Below, piece by piece: positions 46,049 through 55,537 of a DNA stretch of 55,537 nt; within the stretch, counting starts at the first letter, position 1, and the number at the start of each line of letters is the position of its first letter. A program made the translations under genes and the position numbers. Source of the stretch: Burkholderiaceae bacterium (lineage in GTDB: Bacteria > Pseudomonadota > Gammaproteobacteria > Burkholderiales > Burkholderiaceae_C); NCBI GenBank assembly GCA_030653255.1, contig JAURZS010000111.1, forward strand, positions 1 to 55,537. Reading direction: 5' to 3'. The notes beneath the pieces are model-generated. The model was not told the DNA's origin. It did no database searches and was given only the letters and a program-made list of their open reading frames with translations.

Positions 46049-47131
46049 TCAGGCCGCGGCCTCGGCCTGCATGGCCCGGCTGCGGTGGCGCATGGGGGTT
46101 GCGGCAAACGCGAAGTCGAACATGGCGCGCTTGACCCATATCTGCAGATCAAACTCCCAGGTGAAGCCAATTCCACCATGCAGTTCCACTGCGGTGCGGG
46201 CGGTCGCATTGAAGCGATCGGCCAGATGGGCCTTCGCCAGCGACGCAATGCGCGAGCGGTCCGGCTGGCGCTGGTCCTGCGCCAGGGCGGCATACCAGTA
46301 GAGGCCGCGCGCCGGCTCGACTTCGCAGGCCGCGTTTGCCAGGCGGTGCTTGACGCCCTGGAATGAGCCAATGGCGACGCCAAACTGCGTGCGGGTCTTG
46401 ACGTAGTCCACCGTCATCTGCAGCACGCGGCTGGCTCCGCCAAAAGCGTCGGCCGCCAGCAGCACGCAGCAGTCGTCCAGAAGATCCGCTGCGGCCGCCG
46501 CGCCGGAGCCGAGCGGCTCGGCGGCAGTGCTGCCGAAGCGCACCGTGCCCAGGCGGCGCGTGCGGTCCACACCGTCCAGGGCCGCCAACGCGACCGCAGA
46601 TTTCTTCGGCTCCACCAGCATCAGGCCGCCGCCCTGGACGCCGACCACCATCACGTCGCAGAGCGCCGGGTACGGCACCGGGGATTTCATCCCGCTCAGC
46701 CAGCCCTCGCGCACCGCCACGCCCCATTCGGACGGGGTCCAGCGATCGCCGGGTTCGCCCAGCGCAACAGTGCCCACAGCCTGCCCGGTGGCCAGCAAGG
46801 GCAGCCACCGGGCCTTCTGCGCAGCCGAGCCGGCGGCCTGGATGGCGCGCGCAGCCAGCACATGACCGAGAAAAGGCCCGGGCGCCGCCTCGTAGCCCAG
46901 AACTTCCGCCACCAGCGCCAGGTCCACCAGCCCCAGGCCCATGCCGCCATGGGCTTCATCGATGGTGATGCCGCCCACACCCAGGTCCATCAAGCCGCGC
47001 CAGTAGCTGGCATCAAAGCCGTCCGCGCCTTCAAAGACCGCGCGGCGAAGACCGCCGTCGAGCGACTCGCGCGCATGGCGCTGCACGGCATCCTGCAGCG
47101 CGACCTGTTCATCGGAGAGATGAAAGTTCAT
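46049..47131 (-). CDS. Acyl-CoA dehydrogenase, small (FadE27-like) subunit
   Basis: The 360-residue protein starts MNFHLSDEQVALQDAVQRHARE and has a shortened acyl-CoA dehydrogenase fold with an ELHGGIGFTWEFDLQIWVKRA segment. This carries the catalytic-base glutamate. Proteins of this kind often form a heteromeric enzyme with a larger partner, as in steroid- and bile-acid-degrading dehydrogenases (family knowledge). The partner candidate is the adjacent gene upstream, whose stop overlaps this start by four bases. Thus the two chains are probably made in equal amounts. Confidence 0.9.
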   Translation of the reverse strand: MNFHLSDEQVALQDAVQRHARESLDGGLRRAVFEGADGFDASYWRGLMDLGVGGITIDEAHGGMGLGLVDLALVAEVLGYEAAPGPFLGHVLAARAIQAAGSAAQKARWLPLLATGQAVGTVALGEPGDRWTPSEWGVAVREGWLSGMKSPVPYPALCDVMVVGVQGGGLMLVEPKKSAVALAALDGVDRTRRLGTVRFGSTAAEPLGSGAAAAADLLDDCCVLLAADAFGGASRVLQMTVDYVKTRTQFGVAIGSFQGVKHRLANAACEVEPARGLYWYAALAQDQRQPDRSRIASLAKAHLADRFNATARTAVELHGGIGFTWEFDLQIWVKRAMFDFAFAATPMRHRSRAMQAEAAA

Positions 47132-48303
47132 GCCGTCCCCCCCGCCTGCCGCGGCAGGCCGAGGCCGCGCTCTGCAATGATGTTGCGCTGCACGTTCGAA
47201 GTGCCACCCGCGATGGTGACGCCCAGCGAGCGCATGATCCAGAACGGCCAGTCGAGATTGTCCGAGGTCACGCCCTCGCCCGGCATCATCAGCCCGCCGT
47301 CGCCAATGACCTCCTGCGCGAGCTCGGCGATGCGCAGTCCGATGTCGGTGCCGTAGAGCTTGTTGCACAAAGTGGCCAGGCCCGGCGACTGGCCGACCGC
47401 ATCCATGGAGCGCTGCCGCGTCACGGAAAAGCGATGCGACAGCACATGCGCCTCCAGCGCGGCGAAAGCCTGCTGGAAATGCGCCTGCGCCAGCAAAGGC
47501 GAGCCGTCGCGCACGGTCGACGCGGCCAGCGCCTTGAGCTTGTCGAACAGCGCGCTCATCATCTCGGGAGCGTTGATGCTGGCGCGCTCGAAACTCAGCG
47601 TGGTCCGGGCCACCGACCAGCCTTCACCGCGCTGGCCCACGATCCAGTCGGCCGGCGTTCGCACGTTGTCGAAGAACACTTCATTGAAGCCCGAGGCACC
47701 CTGCATCTGGCGCAGCGGGCGCACGGTGATGCCCGGCGTCTTCATGTCCAGCAGCAGATAGGAAATGCCCTGATGGCGCGGCGCATCGGGCTCGGTGCGC
47801 ACCAGCACGAACATGTAGTGGGCGTAGTGCGCGTGCGAGGTCCAGATCTTCTGTCCGTTGATCAGCCAGTGATCGCCGTCCAGCACGGCGCGCGTGGAAA
47901 GAGAGGCCAGGTCGGAGCCCGAGCCCGGCTCGCTGTAGCCCTGACACCAGACGTAGTCGCCCAGCAGCGTGGGGGCGATGAAGCGCTCCTTCTGCCAGGC
48001 CTGTCCGCGCGCCACCAGCGTGGGCGCGAGCATGCGCGGGCCGATGCCCGTGATCTCGCCGGGTGCGCCCACGCGCTCGAACTCCTGCTGCACCAGCATG
48101 GCCTTGATCGAGTCGTAGCCGCCGCCGGCGCCGCCGTACGCCACGGGAATGTGGCGATACAGCAGCCCCGCTGCGATGGCCTTGCCGCGAAAGGCTCTGA
48201 TCTCCTGCGGATTCGCCCTGGTGCCGGCCTGCCAGTTCGCGGCCAGAAAGCGCCGCACCTCGTCGCGGAAGGCCTCATATCCGGCCCCGATATTCAGGTT
48301 CAT
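47128..48303 (-). CDS. Acyl-CoA dehydrogenase, large (FadE26-like) subunit
   Basis: The 391-residue flavoprotein has the middle-domain segment QGYSEPGSGSDLASLSTRA, GQKIWTSHAHYAHYMF and the C-terminal GTSNVQRNIIAERGLGLPR typical of FadE17/26-type enzymes. The usual catalytic-base glutamate position near the C-terminus is not obvious here. That suggests this chain provides FAD binding and its overlapping neighbour provides the base. The start ATG is at 48303, with AAGGA about 11 bases upstream; the TTG at 48309 is less likely. Confidence 0.91.
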   Translation of the reverse strand: MNLNIGAGYEAFRDEVRRFLAANWQAGTRANPQEIRAFRGKAIAAGLLYRHIPVAYGGAGGGYDSIKAMLVQQEFERVGAPGEITGIGPRMLAPTLVARGQAWQKERFIAPTLLGDYVWCQGYSEPGSGSDLASLSTRAVLDGDHWLINGQKIWTSHAHYAHYMFVLVRTEPDAPRHQGISYLLLDMKTPGITVRPLRQMQGASGFNEVFFDNVRTPADWIVGQRGEGWSVARTTLSFERASINAPEMMSALFDKLKALAASTVRDGSPLLAQAHFQQAFAALEAHVLSHRFSVTRQRSMDAVGQSPGLATLCNKLYGTDIGLRIAELAQEVIGDGGLMMPGEGVTSDNLDWPFWIMRSLGVTIAGGTSNVQRNIIAERGLGLPRQAGGTA

Positions 48304-48342
48304 GAGCAATGATTCCTTGCAGGCACCCGCTTCACGCCCGCA

Positions 48343-49560
48343 TCAGATGGCGCCCCTGGCGCGCAATGTTTCGATCTCCTGCGCGCTCTTGCCCAGCACA
48401 GAGGTCAGCACCTGCTCCGTGTGCTGGCCCAGGTCCGGAGGCACGGTGGGCACGGGAATGGGCGTGCCCGACAGACGAATCGGATTGGCAATGAGAGGGA
48501 TGGGGCCGGCGCGGGGATGCTCGACTTCCACCAGCACCTTGCGGGCCTGGATCTGCGGCTCCTGGTAGGCCTCGGCCAAATTGTTGATGGGTGCACACAT
48601 CACATTGGCCTGCGTGAACCGCTGAAGCCACTGCGCGCGCGTGCCCGTGGCCAGGATGGCCAATAGCTCCTCGTTGAGGGCCAGCCGGTTGACATTGCGC
48701 ACAGAGCGCGTGTGGTACCGGGGATCGGTCAGCCAATCCTCGCGTCCCAGCAGTTTTGCCAGGCGCGTGAACTGCGCATCCGAGCCCGCCGACAGGACCA
48801 GATCACCGTCGGCGCAGGCATACAGGCCTGCCGGCTCGTTGGCCGGCGTGGACGAGCCCCGCCGCTGCGGCACCTTGCCCGACAGCAGATAACTCTGGGC
48901 ACGCGCCCCCAGCGCGGCCATGGTGCATTCCAGAAGACTGATGTCGATGTGCTGGCCGCCTCCGCCGTTGACTTCCCGGTGCCGCAAAGCGGCCTGCACC
49001 GCCACCGCGGCGTACATGCCGCCGATGAAGTCGCTCACGGGAATGCCCACCTTCTGCGGCGCGCCGTCGGCCTCGCCGGTCATGCTCATGAGGCCCGAGG
49101 TCGCCTGGAACAATGTGTCCAGGCCCGGGCGCTGCGCGTCGGGGCCGGTCTGCCCGAATCCGGTCACCGAGCAATAGACGATGTCCGGATTGACCGCCTT
49201 CACCGACGCATAGTCCAGACCGTAGCGTTTGAGGTCGCCGACCTTGTAGTTCTCGATCAGCACGTCGCTGATCCGGGCCAGGTCGAGGATCAGGGCCGCA
49301 CCCTCAGGGGTGGCCAGGTCCACCGTGATCGAGCGCTTGTTGCGGTTGACGGACAAATGATAGGGCGAATCGTCATCGCTGCCGTCGCGCGCCTTCAGGT
49401 ACGGCGGTCCATAGCCGCGCATGTCGTCGCCCGAGCCGGGGCGCTCGACCTTGATGACCTCCGCGCCCAGATCGCCGAGCAGTTGCGTGCACCAGGGCGC
49501 CGCAATCATGCGGCTGAGGTCCAGCACACGGATGCCGCTGAGCGCTTGCTGCGTCTTCAT
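48343..49560 (-). CDS. Family III CoA-transferase (CaiB/BaiF)
   Basis: The 405-residue enzyme has SGIRVLDLSRMIAAPWCTQLLGDLGAEVIK at the start, NRNKRSITVDLATPEG, SVTGFGQTGPDAQRPGLD and the candidate catalytic aspartate in IPVSDFIGGMYAA. It activates an acid as a CoA thioester before the dehydrogenases encoded next. Starts at ATG 49560 or 49569 are both possible; GAAGGG lies at a suitable distance from the former. It follows a Bug receptor gene. Confidence 0.94.
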   Translation of the reverse strand: MKTQQALSGIRVLDLSRMIAAPWCTQLLGDLGAEVIKVERPGSGDDMRGYGPPYLKARDGSDDDSPYHLSVNRNKRSITVDLATPEGAALILDLARISDVLIENYKVGDLKRYGLDYASVKAVNPDIVYCSVTGFGQTGPDAQRPGLDTLFQATSGLMSMTGEADGAPQKVGIPVSDFIGGMYAAVAVQAALRHREVNGGGGQHIDISLLECTMAALGARAQSYLLSGKVPQRRGSSTPANEPAGLYACADGDLVLSAGSDAQFTRLAKLLGREDWLTDPRYHTRSVRNVNRLALNEELLAILATGTRAQWLQRFTQANVMCAPINNLAEAYQEPQIQARKVLVEVEHPRAGPIPLIANPIRLSGTPIPVPTVPPDLGQHTEQVLTSVLGKSAQEIETLRARGAI

Positions 49561-49573
49561 CGGGGCCATCCCT

Positions 49574-50557
49574 TCAATTGCTGTCGAGCTTGATGTTCCG
49601 GCTCTGCACCAGCGCGCTGTAACGGTCGGCGTCGCCACGCATCAGCGCCGCCAGCTCGACGCCGGTGCGCGAAGAGGGCTCCACGCCGCGCTCACGCATG
49701 TTCGCGCGCACCTCTTCGCTGTCGAGCGCGCCGCGCGCCGCCCGGCGCAAGGCATCAAGCACGGCAGGCGGCGTCTTTGCGGATACGGCAAGCCCCGCCC
49801 AGCCGACGGCGGTGAAGCCTGGCAGGCCGAGTTCGATCAGCGTGGGCACCTCGGACAACTTGGACCAGCGTGTCGCGCCGGTGGACGCAATGGCCTTCAT
49901 CTGCCTGCCACGCACGTAAGGCGCGGCATTGGCAATGATGCCGACATCGACCTCGCCGGCCAGCATGGCATTGATGGTCTGCGCCTCGCCGCGGTAGTTG
50001 ACCACCGTCATGGACGTTCCGGTCTCGCCCATCAGCCGCTCGGCCGTCAGGTGGGAGATCGCGCCCAGTCCGCTCACGCCGACATTGAGCTTGCCCGGCT
50101 TGCTGCGCGCCAGGGCCAGCAGCTCCTGCAGGTTCGACGCCGGCAGATCCTTGCGAACGACGATCACCACCGGGAACTCGCCGATCTGCGCCAGCGGCGC
50201 GAGGTCATTGAGCGGGTGATAAGGCAGCTTGACACCCAGCGCCACCGACAGCACATGCTGGCCGGATGTGATCAGCAGCAGCGTATGGCCGTCGGCGGGC
50301 GCCTGTAGCACTGCGGAGGTGCCGATCTGTCCGTTGGCGCCACTGCGGTTGTCGATGGCGATAGCCTGCTTCAGAACCGGCGCCATGCGGTCGGCCGCCA
50401 GGCGCGCCAGCGAATCGTTGATGCCGCCGGCGCCCCAGGGCACCACCAGCTTCAACGGCCGGCTGGGCAGCCAGGCCTCGCCGCCTTGCTGCGCAAAGGC
50501 AATGGGGCCTGCGAAGGCAAACGCGCCCAAAGCCGCGGAAATCTGTCGTCGTTTCAT
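49574..50557 (-). CDS. Bug family periplasmic solute-binding receptor
   Basis: The 327-residue protein has a signal peptide (MKRRQISAALGAFAFAGPIA) with a twin-arginine-like start lacking the full Tat motif. The Bug segment LPSRPLKLVVPWGAGGINDSLAR follows, and LQAPADGHTLLLITSG is present. It probably binds the acid imported for the CoA-transferase and acyl-CoA dehydrogenases downstream. No membrane subunits are encoded nearby. Confidence 0.92.
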   Translation of the reverse strand: MKRRQISAALGAFAFAGPIAFAQQGGEAWLPSRPLKLVVPWGAGGINDSLARLAADRMAPVLKQAIAIDNRSGANGQIGTSAVLQAPADGHTLLLITSGQHVLSVALGVKLPYHPLNDLAPLAQIGEFPVVIVVRKDLPASNLQELLALARSKPGKLNVGVSGLGAISHLTAERLMGETGTSMTVVNYRGEAQTINAMLAGEVDVGIIANAAPYVRGRQMKAIASTGATRWSKLSEVPTLIELGLPGFTAVGWAGLAVSAKTPPAVLDALRRAARGALDSEEVRANMRERGVEPSSRTGVELAALMRGDADRYSALVQSRNIKLDSN

Positions 50558-50595
50558 GTCACTTCTTTCGTTGAATCCCTCGACCCTCGGCGGGC

Positions 50596-51360
50596 TCAGT
50601 CGAGGATGTCGATGACCGCCGTGCCCGCCAGTCCTTGCAGCCAGTACTCGCCGGCCGCCTTCATATGCCTCACCCAGTGCGCCTCGGCTTCCAGCCCGGC
50701 CCCGGCGGAGATCAGCGCGATCAGCCGCTCCTGCGACTTCAGGCCGAAGCGCACCTGCCGATCCCGTTCATCCGCGCCAGGCACCGGGTTCTGCCGATAG
50801 GCGAGTTCCAGATGCCGATTCACCACGTCGTGCAGCGACTGCCCCACCACGGCCAGCGCCACATTGCCGCATTGCTCCAGCAGGATGCGGTGGAAAGCCG
50901 CCACCTCGTGGGCGCGGGCGCGCTCGTCGTCGGCCACCGCACGTTCGCGCTCCAGCTGCGCCTGCAATGCGCGGGCTGCCAGCTCGGGGCGGGTCTCTGC
51001 GGCAAGGCGGGCCGCAGGCGGCTCGATCATGGCGCGCGCCTGGTACACATCACCCAGGGTGGCGCTTCTCGCCTGCAGCAGCAGGCCGGTGGCCTGCGTG
51101 AGCACTTGCGCATCGACCTGCTTGACCTGTGCGCCGCCTTTGGCGCCGCGCGCAATGGTGATCAGGCTCTGGAATTCGAGAATGCGCAGCGCCTCGCGCA
51201 GCGTGGGGCGCGAAGTCTCGAAGCGCGCCATCAACTGGGCCTCGGAGGGCAGCTTGTCGCCGGGCTTGAGTTCGCCCATGAGAATGCCTTTGCGGATTTT
51301 GCTGGCGACGATTTCGGCGGTCTTGGGTTGCCGGATCTGGGAAATTTGAAACGTGGACAT
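50596..51360 (-). CDS. GntR family regulator, FadR subfamily
   Basis: The 254-residue regulator has a winged helix-turn-helix near residues 30-75 (KLPSEAQLMARFETSRPTLREALR, written here as two pieces: KLPSEAQLMARF and ETSRPTLREALRIL). It also has a FCD effector domain with an AFHRILLEQCGN metal/ligand segment. FadR-type regulators commonly sense organic acids. It is the first gene upstream of the Bug receptor and CoA-transferase on the same strand, so it likely controls that operon and itself. The upstream gap 51361-51468 is AT-rich and should carry the promoter. A TGGT-N3-ACCA site of the right type is at 35118, not here. Confidence 0.93.
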   Translation of the reverse strand: MSTFQISQIRQPKTAEIVASKIRKGILMGELKPGDKLPSEAQLMARFETSRPTLREALRILEFQSLITIARGAKGGAQVKQVDAQVLTQATGLLLQARSATLGDVYQARAMIEPPAARLAAETRPELAARALQAQLERERAVADDERARAHEVAAFHRILLEQCGNVALAVVGQSLHDVVNRHLELAYRQNPVPGADERDRQVRFGLKSQERLIALISAGAGLEAEAHWVRHMKAAGEYWLQGLAGTAVIDILD

Positions 51361-51468
51361 GGCTCAGGGCTTTCGATGCGCATCGCCGTCGCGTTGATCG
51401 CGAAGGTCAAATGGCTCAATTATCAAGCTCATTTTCCGATGGTCCTGTTCAATGCCGAGGCCCGCGTG

Positions 51469-53921
<2,453 letters not shown>

Positions 53922-53958
53922 GAACAGTGGGATGGACAAATGGGGGGCCAGCCGGCAC

Positions 53959-55050
53959 TCAAGCCGGAGCGGCTTCGTTGGGCGTCAATACGGCGCGGCC
54001 CTGGATGCGGCCTTCGCGCAGATCGTCCAGCGTGGCCTGGGCGCTGGACAAGGGGCGCGTCTCGATCTGCATGGGGGTCAGACGGCCCTCGCGCGCCAGC
54101 GCCATGAGCTCGGCCATCTCGCCGAGGCTGCCGACATAGGAGCCCAGGATGCTGATCGATCGCAGCGGCAAGGTGGGCAAGGCAATTTCCACCGCGCCGC
54201 CAAACAGACCCACCATCACCAGACGGCCGCCCTTGCGCAGCACGGACAGGCCAAACTCGGCCGTGGACTGCGCGCCCACGAAGTCGATCGCGGCGGCAAC
54301 GCCGCCCGTCTGCTTCAGCAGCCGCTTGCGCACATCGGGGTCTGCGGGGTCTACCGCTTCGGCAGCGCCTGCTTCCAGAGCGCCCTGGCGCTTCTTCGGA
54401 TCGATGTCTGCAACGATGGGGGCGACCCCATAGAGCGCCCGCGCAATGTAAACCGCGGCCAGACCCACGCCGCCGGCGCCGATGATCAGCAAGGGATCGG
54501 TCCTGGCCAACGGGCCTGCCTTGCGCAACGCGCTATAGGCCGTCAGGCCCGAGCACGCCAGCGTCGCGGCATAGCCTTCGCTCAGGGCGCCATAGGGCAG
54601 CAGATAGCGCGAATGCGGCACCAGCACCAGATTGCTGAAACCGCCATCGGTGGTCGTGCCATGGTGCCGGGGCTGGGAGCACAGTTGCTCCTGTCCGGCC
54701 GCGCACATCGCGCACTCTCCGCAGCCGATCCACGGATAGAGCACACGGCGCTCGCCCACCGCGACATCGCTGACCTGATCGCCCACCGCCACGACCTCAC
54801 CCGACACTTCATGGCCCAGCGTGCGCGGCAGCGCAATGCCCCGGCCCAGGTCCATGCGCTTGCCGCCGCCCAGCGTGAAATAACCATCGGCCACGTGCAG
54901 ATCGCTGTGGCACACGCCGCAGGCCAGCACGCGCAGCAGGACTTGCGTGCCCGTGGGCGCGGGCACGGGACTTTGGCTCTCCACCAGCGACTGGCCGAAG
55001 CCGGCCAGCTTGAAGCTGCGATGGGAAGTGATCTGCCATTTTTGATTCAT
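53959..55050 (-). CDS. Zinc-dependent alcohol dehydrogenase
   Basis: The 363-residue MDR enzyme has the catalytic zinc ligands in ACGVCHSDLH and GHEVSG and the structural zinc cysteines in GCGECAMCAAGQEQLC. The Rossmann nucleotide site is GAGGVGLAAVYIA, and an aspartate in VADIDPKK suggests NAD. It oxidises a primary or secondary alcohol. The ATG at 55050 begins MNQKWQITSHRSF. It precedes the aldehyde dehydrogenase gene by 37 bp and probably supplies its substrate. Confidence 0.94.
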   Translation of the reverse strand: MNQKWQITSHRSFKLAGFGQSLVESQSPVPAPTGTQVLLRVLACGVCHSDLHVADGYFTLGGGKRMDLGRGIALPRTLGHEVSGEVVAVGDQVSDVAVGERRVLYPWIGCGECAMCAAGQEQLCSQPRHHGTTTDGGFSNLVLVPHSRYLLPYGALSEGYAATLACSGLTAYSALRKAGPLARTDPLLIIGAGGVGLAAVYIARALYGVAPIVADIDPKKRQGALEAGAAEAVDPADPDVRKRLLKQTGGVAAAIDFVGAQSTAEFGLSVLRKGGRLVMVGLFGGAVEIALPTLPLRSISILGSYVGSLGEMAELMALAREGRLTPMQIETRPLSSAQATLDDLREGRIQGRAVLTPNEAAPA

Positions 55051-55060
55051 GCTTGTCTCT

Positions 55061-55537
55061 TCAATCGCCGGGGCGATCCTTGGGGGTCTTTGGGGATGAG
55101 GCAGCGGCCTGCGCCTTCAGCGCGCGCCGCATCTGCACGAAAGCATCGGACTCCCGTGTCAGCACCTGGTTGATGTCCGCTTCCATGGCGTTGTCCTGCA
55201 ACATCTGACGCGTCAGGCGGACCTGCAACTGCGGAAAACCCGCGATCCGCTCGCCCAGGGCCAGCGCCTCGTCGAGCAGGACCTCGGGCGCATGCACGCG
55301 GGTGATGAGACCGATACGCTCAGCCTCGGCCGCATCGAGCTTGGCCGCGCTCAGGCACAGGTCGCGGGCGCGGCCATGGCCCACCAGCCGTGCCAGCAAG
55401 GCCGTGGCGCCCAGCTCCGGCATGAAGCCCAGCGCCAGAAAAGGCAGCGAGTAGGTCGAGGCGCTCGATCCCATGCGGATGTCCATCGGCAGCAATTGCG
55501 TCACGCCCAGGCCGATGGCCGCGCCATGCACCGCCGC
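55061..55537 (-). CDS. Enoyl-CoA hydratase/isomerase family protein, partial
   Basis: Only the C-terminal 158 residues are in the window; the frame runs off the right edge. The visible start AAVHGAAIGLGVTQLL is the oxyanion-hole segment of the crotonase fold. LPFLALGFMPELGATALL and LSAAKLDAAEAERIGLITRV follow, as expected. It hydrates or isomerises an enoyl-CoA. It is the most upstream visible gene of the minus-strand cluster, 10 bp before the alcohol dehydrogenase. Confidence 0.92.
   Translation of the reverse strand, partial: AAVHGAAIGLGVTQLLPMDIRMGSSASTYSLPFLALGFMPELGATALLARLVGHGRARDLCLSAAKLDAAEAERIGLITRVHAPEVLLDEALALGERIAGFPQLQVRLTRQMLQDNAMEADINQVLTRESDAFVQMRRALKAQAAASSPKTPKDRPGD

Overview
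The window looks like a chromosomal segment of a high-GC betaproteobacterium of the order Burkholderiales, most likely Comamonadaceae-like. The reasons are the single-chain Coq7 hydroxylase beside a general porin, the GspC/GspG-M/N/D/E layout, four orphan Bug-type solute receptors, and several family III CoA-transferases. I see no rRNA, tRNA, CRISPR array, insertion sequence or prophage. Coding density is high, and most long antisense reading frames are shadows caused by the GC bias.

Left part (1-16.3 kb): the groES-groEL chaperonin operon ends in a strong terminator. A minus-strand block follows with a hypothetical protein, pgi, tal, a ferric-iron-type ABC importer (receptor, fused double permease, ATPase), an M20 amidohydrolase and a DUF3047 lipoprotein, then a porin. 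Plus-strand coq7 faces minus-strand osmC. Between osmC and ilvA lies a compact, promoter- and terminator-bounded candidate small RNA with an anti-Shine-Dalgarno linker.

Middle part (16.3-35 kb): a type II secretion operon (gspG H I J K L M N D E, with a short divergent gspC) has tight translational coupling but no gspF. It is followed by a membrane spermidine-synthase-like protein, an EptA-type phosphoethanolamine transferase coupled to a PAP2 phosphatase, a divergent VIT/NRAMP-like metal transporter pair, an S1/P1 nuclease, an RcnB-like protein and a quinone oxidoreductase. A near-perfect PmrA-type box (CTTAAG-N5-CTTAAG) lies between the lipid A genes and the metal transporters.

Right part (35-55.5 kb): an accessory catabolic region. 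One cluster (36.2-43.8 kb) combines two CoA-transferases, two Bug receptors, an alpha/beta hydrolase and a flavin hydroxylase, divergent from an IclR regulator, with a 20-bp-period direct repeat in the shared promoter. A second minus-strand run (43.8-55.5 kb) combines two nitronate-monooxygenase-type proteins, three acyl-CoA dehydrogenases, a CoA-transferase, a Bug receptor, a GntR/FadR regulator, an aldehyde and an alcohol dehydrogenase and the end of an enoyl-CoA hydratase. Together these suggest uptake of organic acids, activation by CoA transfer and beta-oxidation-like degradation. The substrates cannot be read from the sequence.
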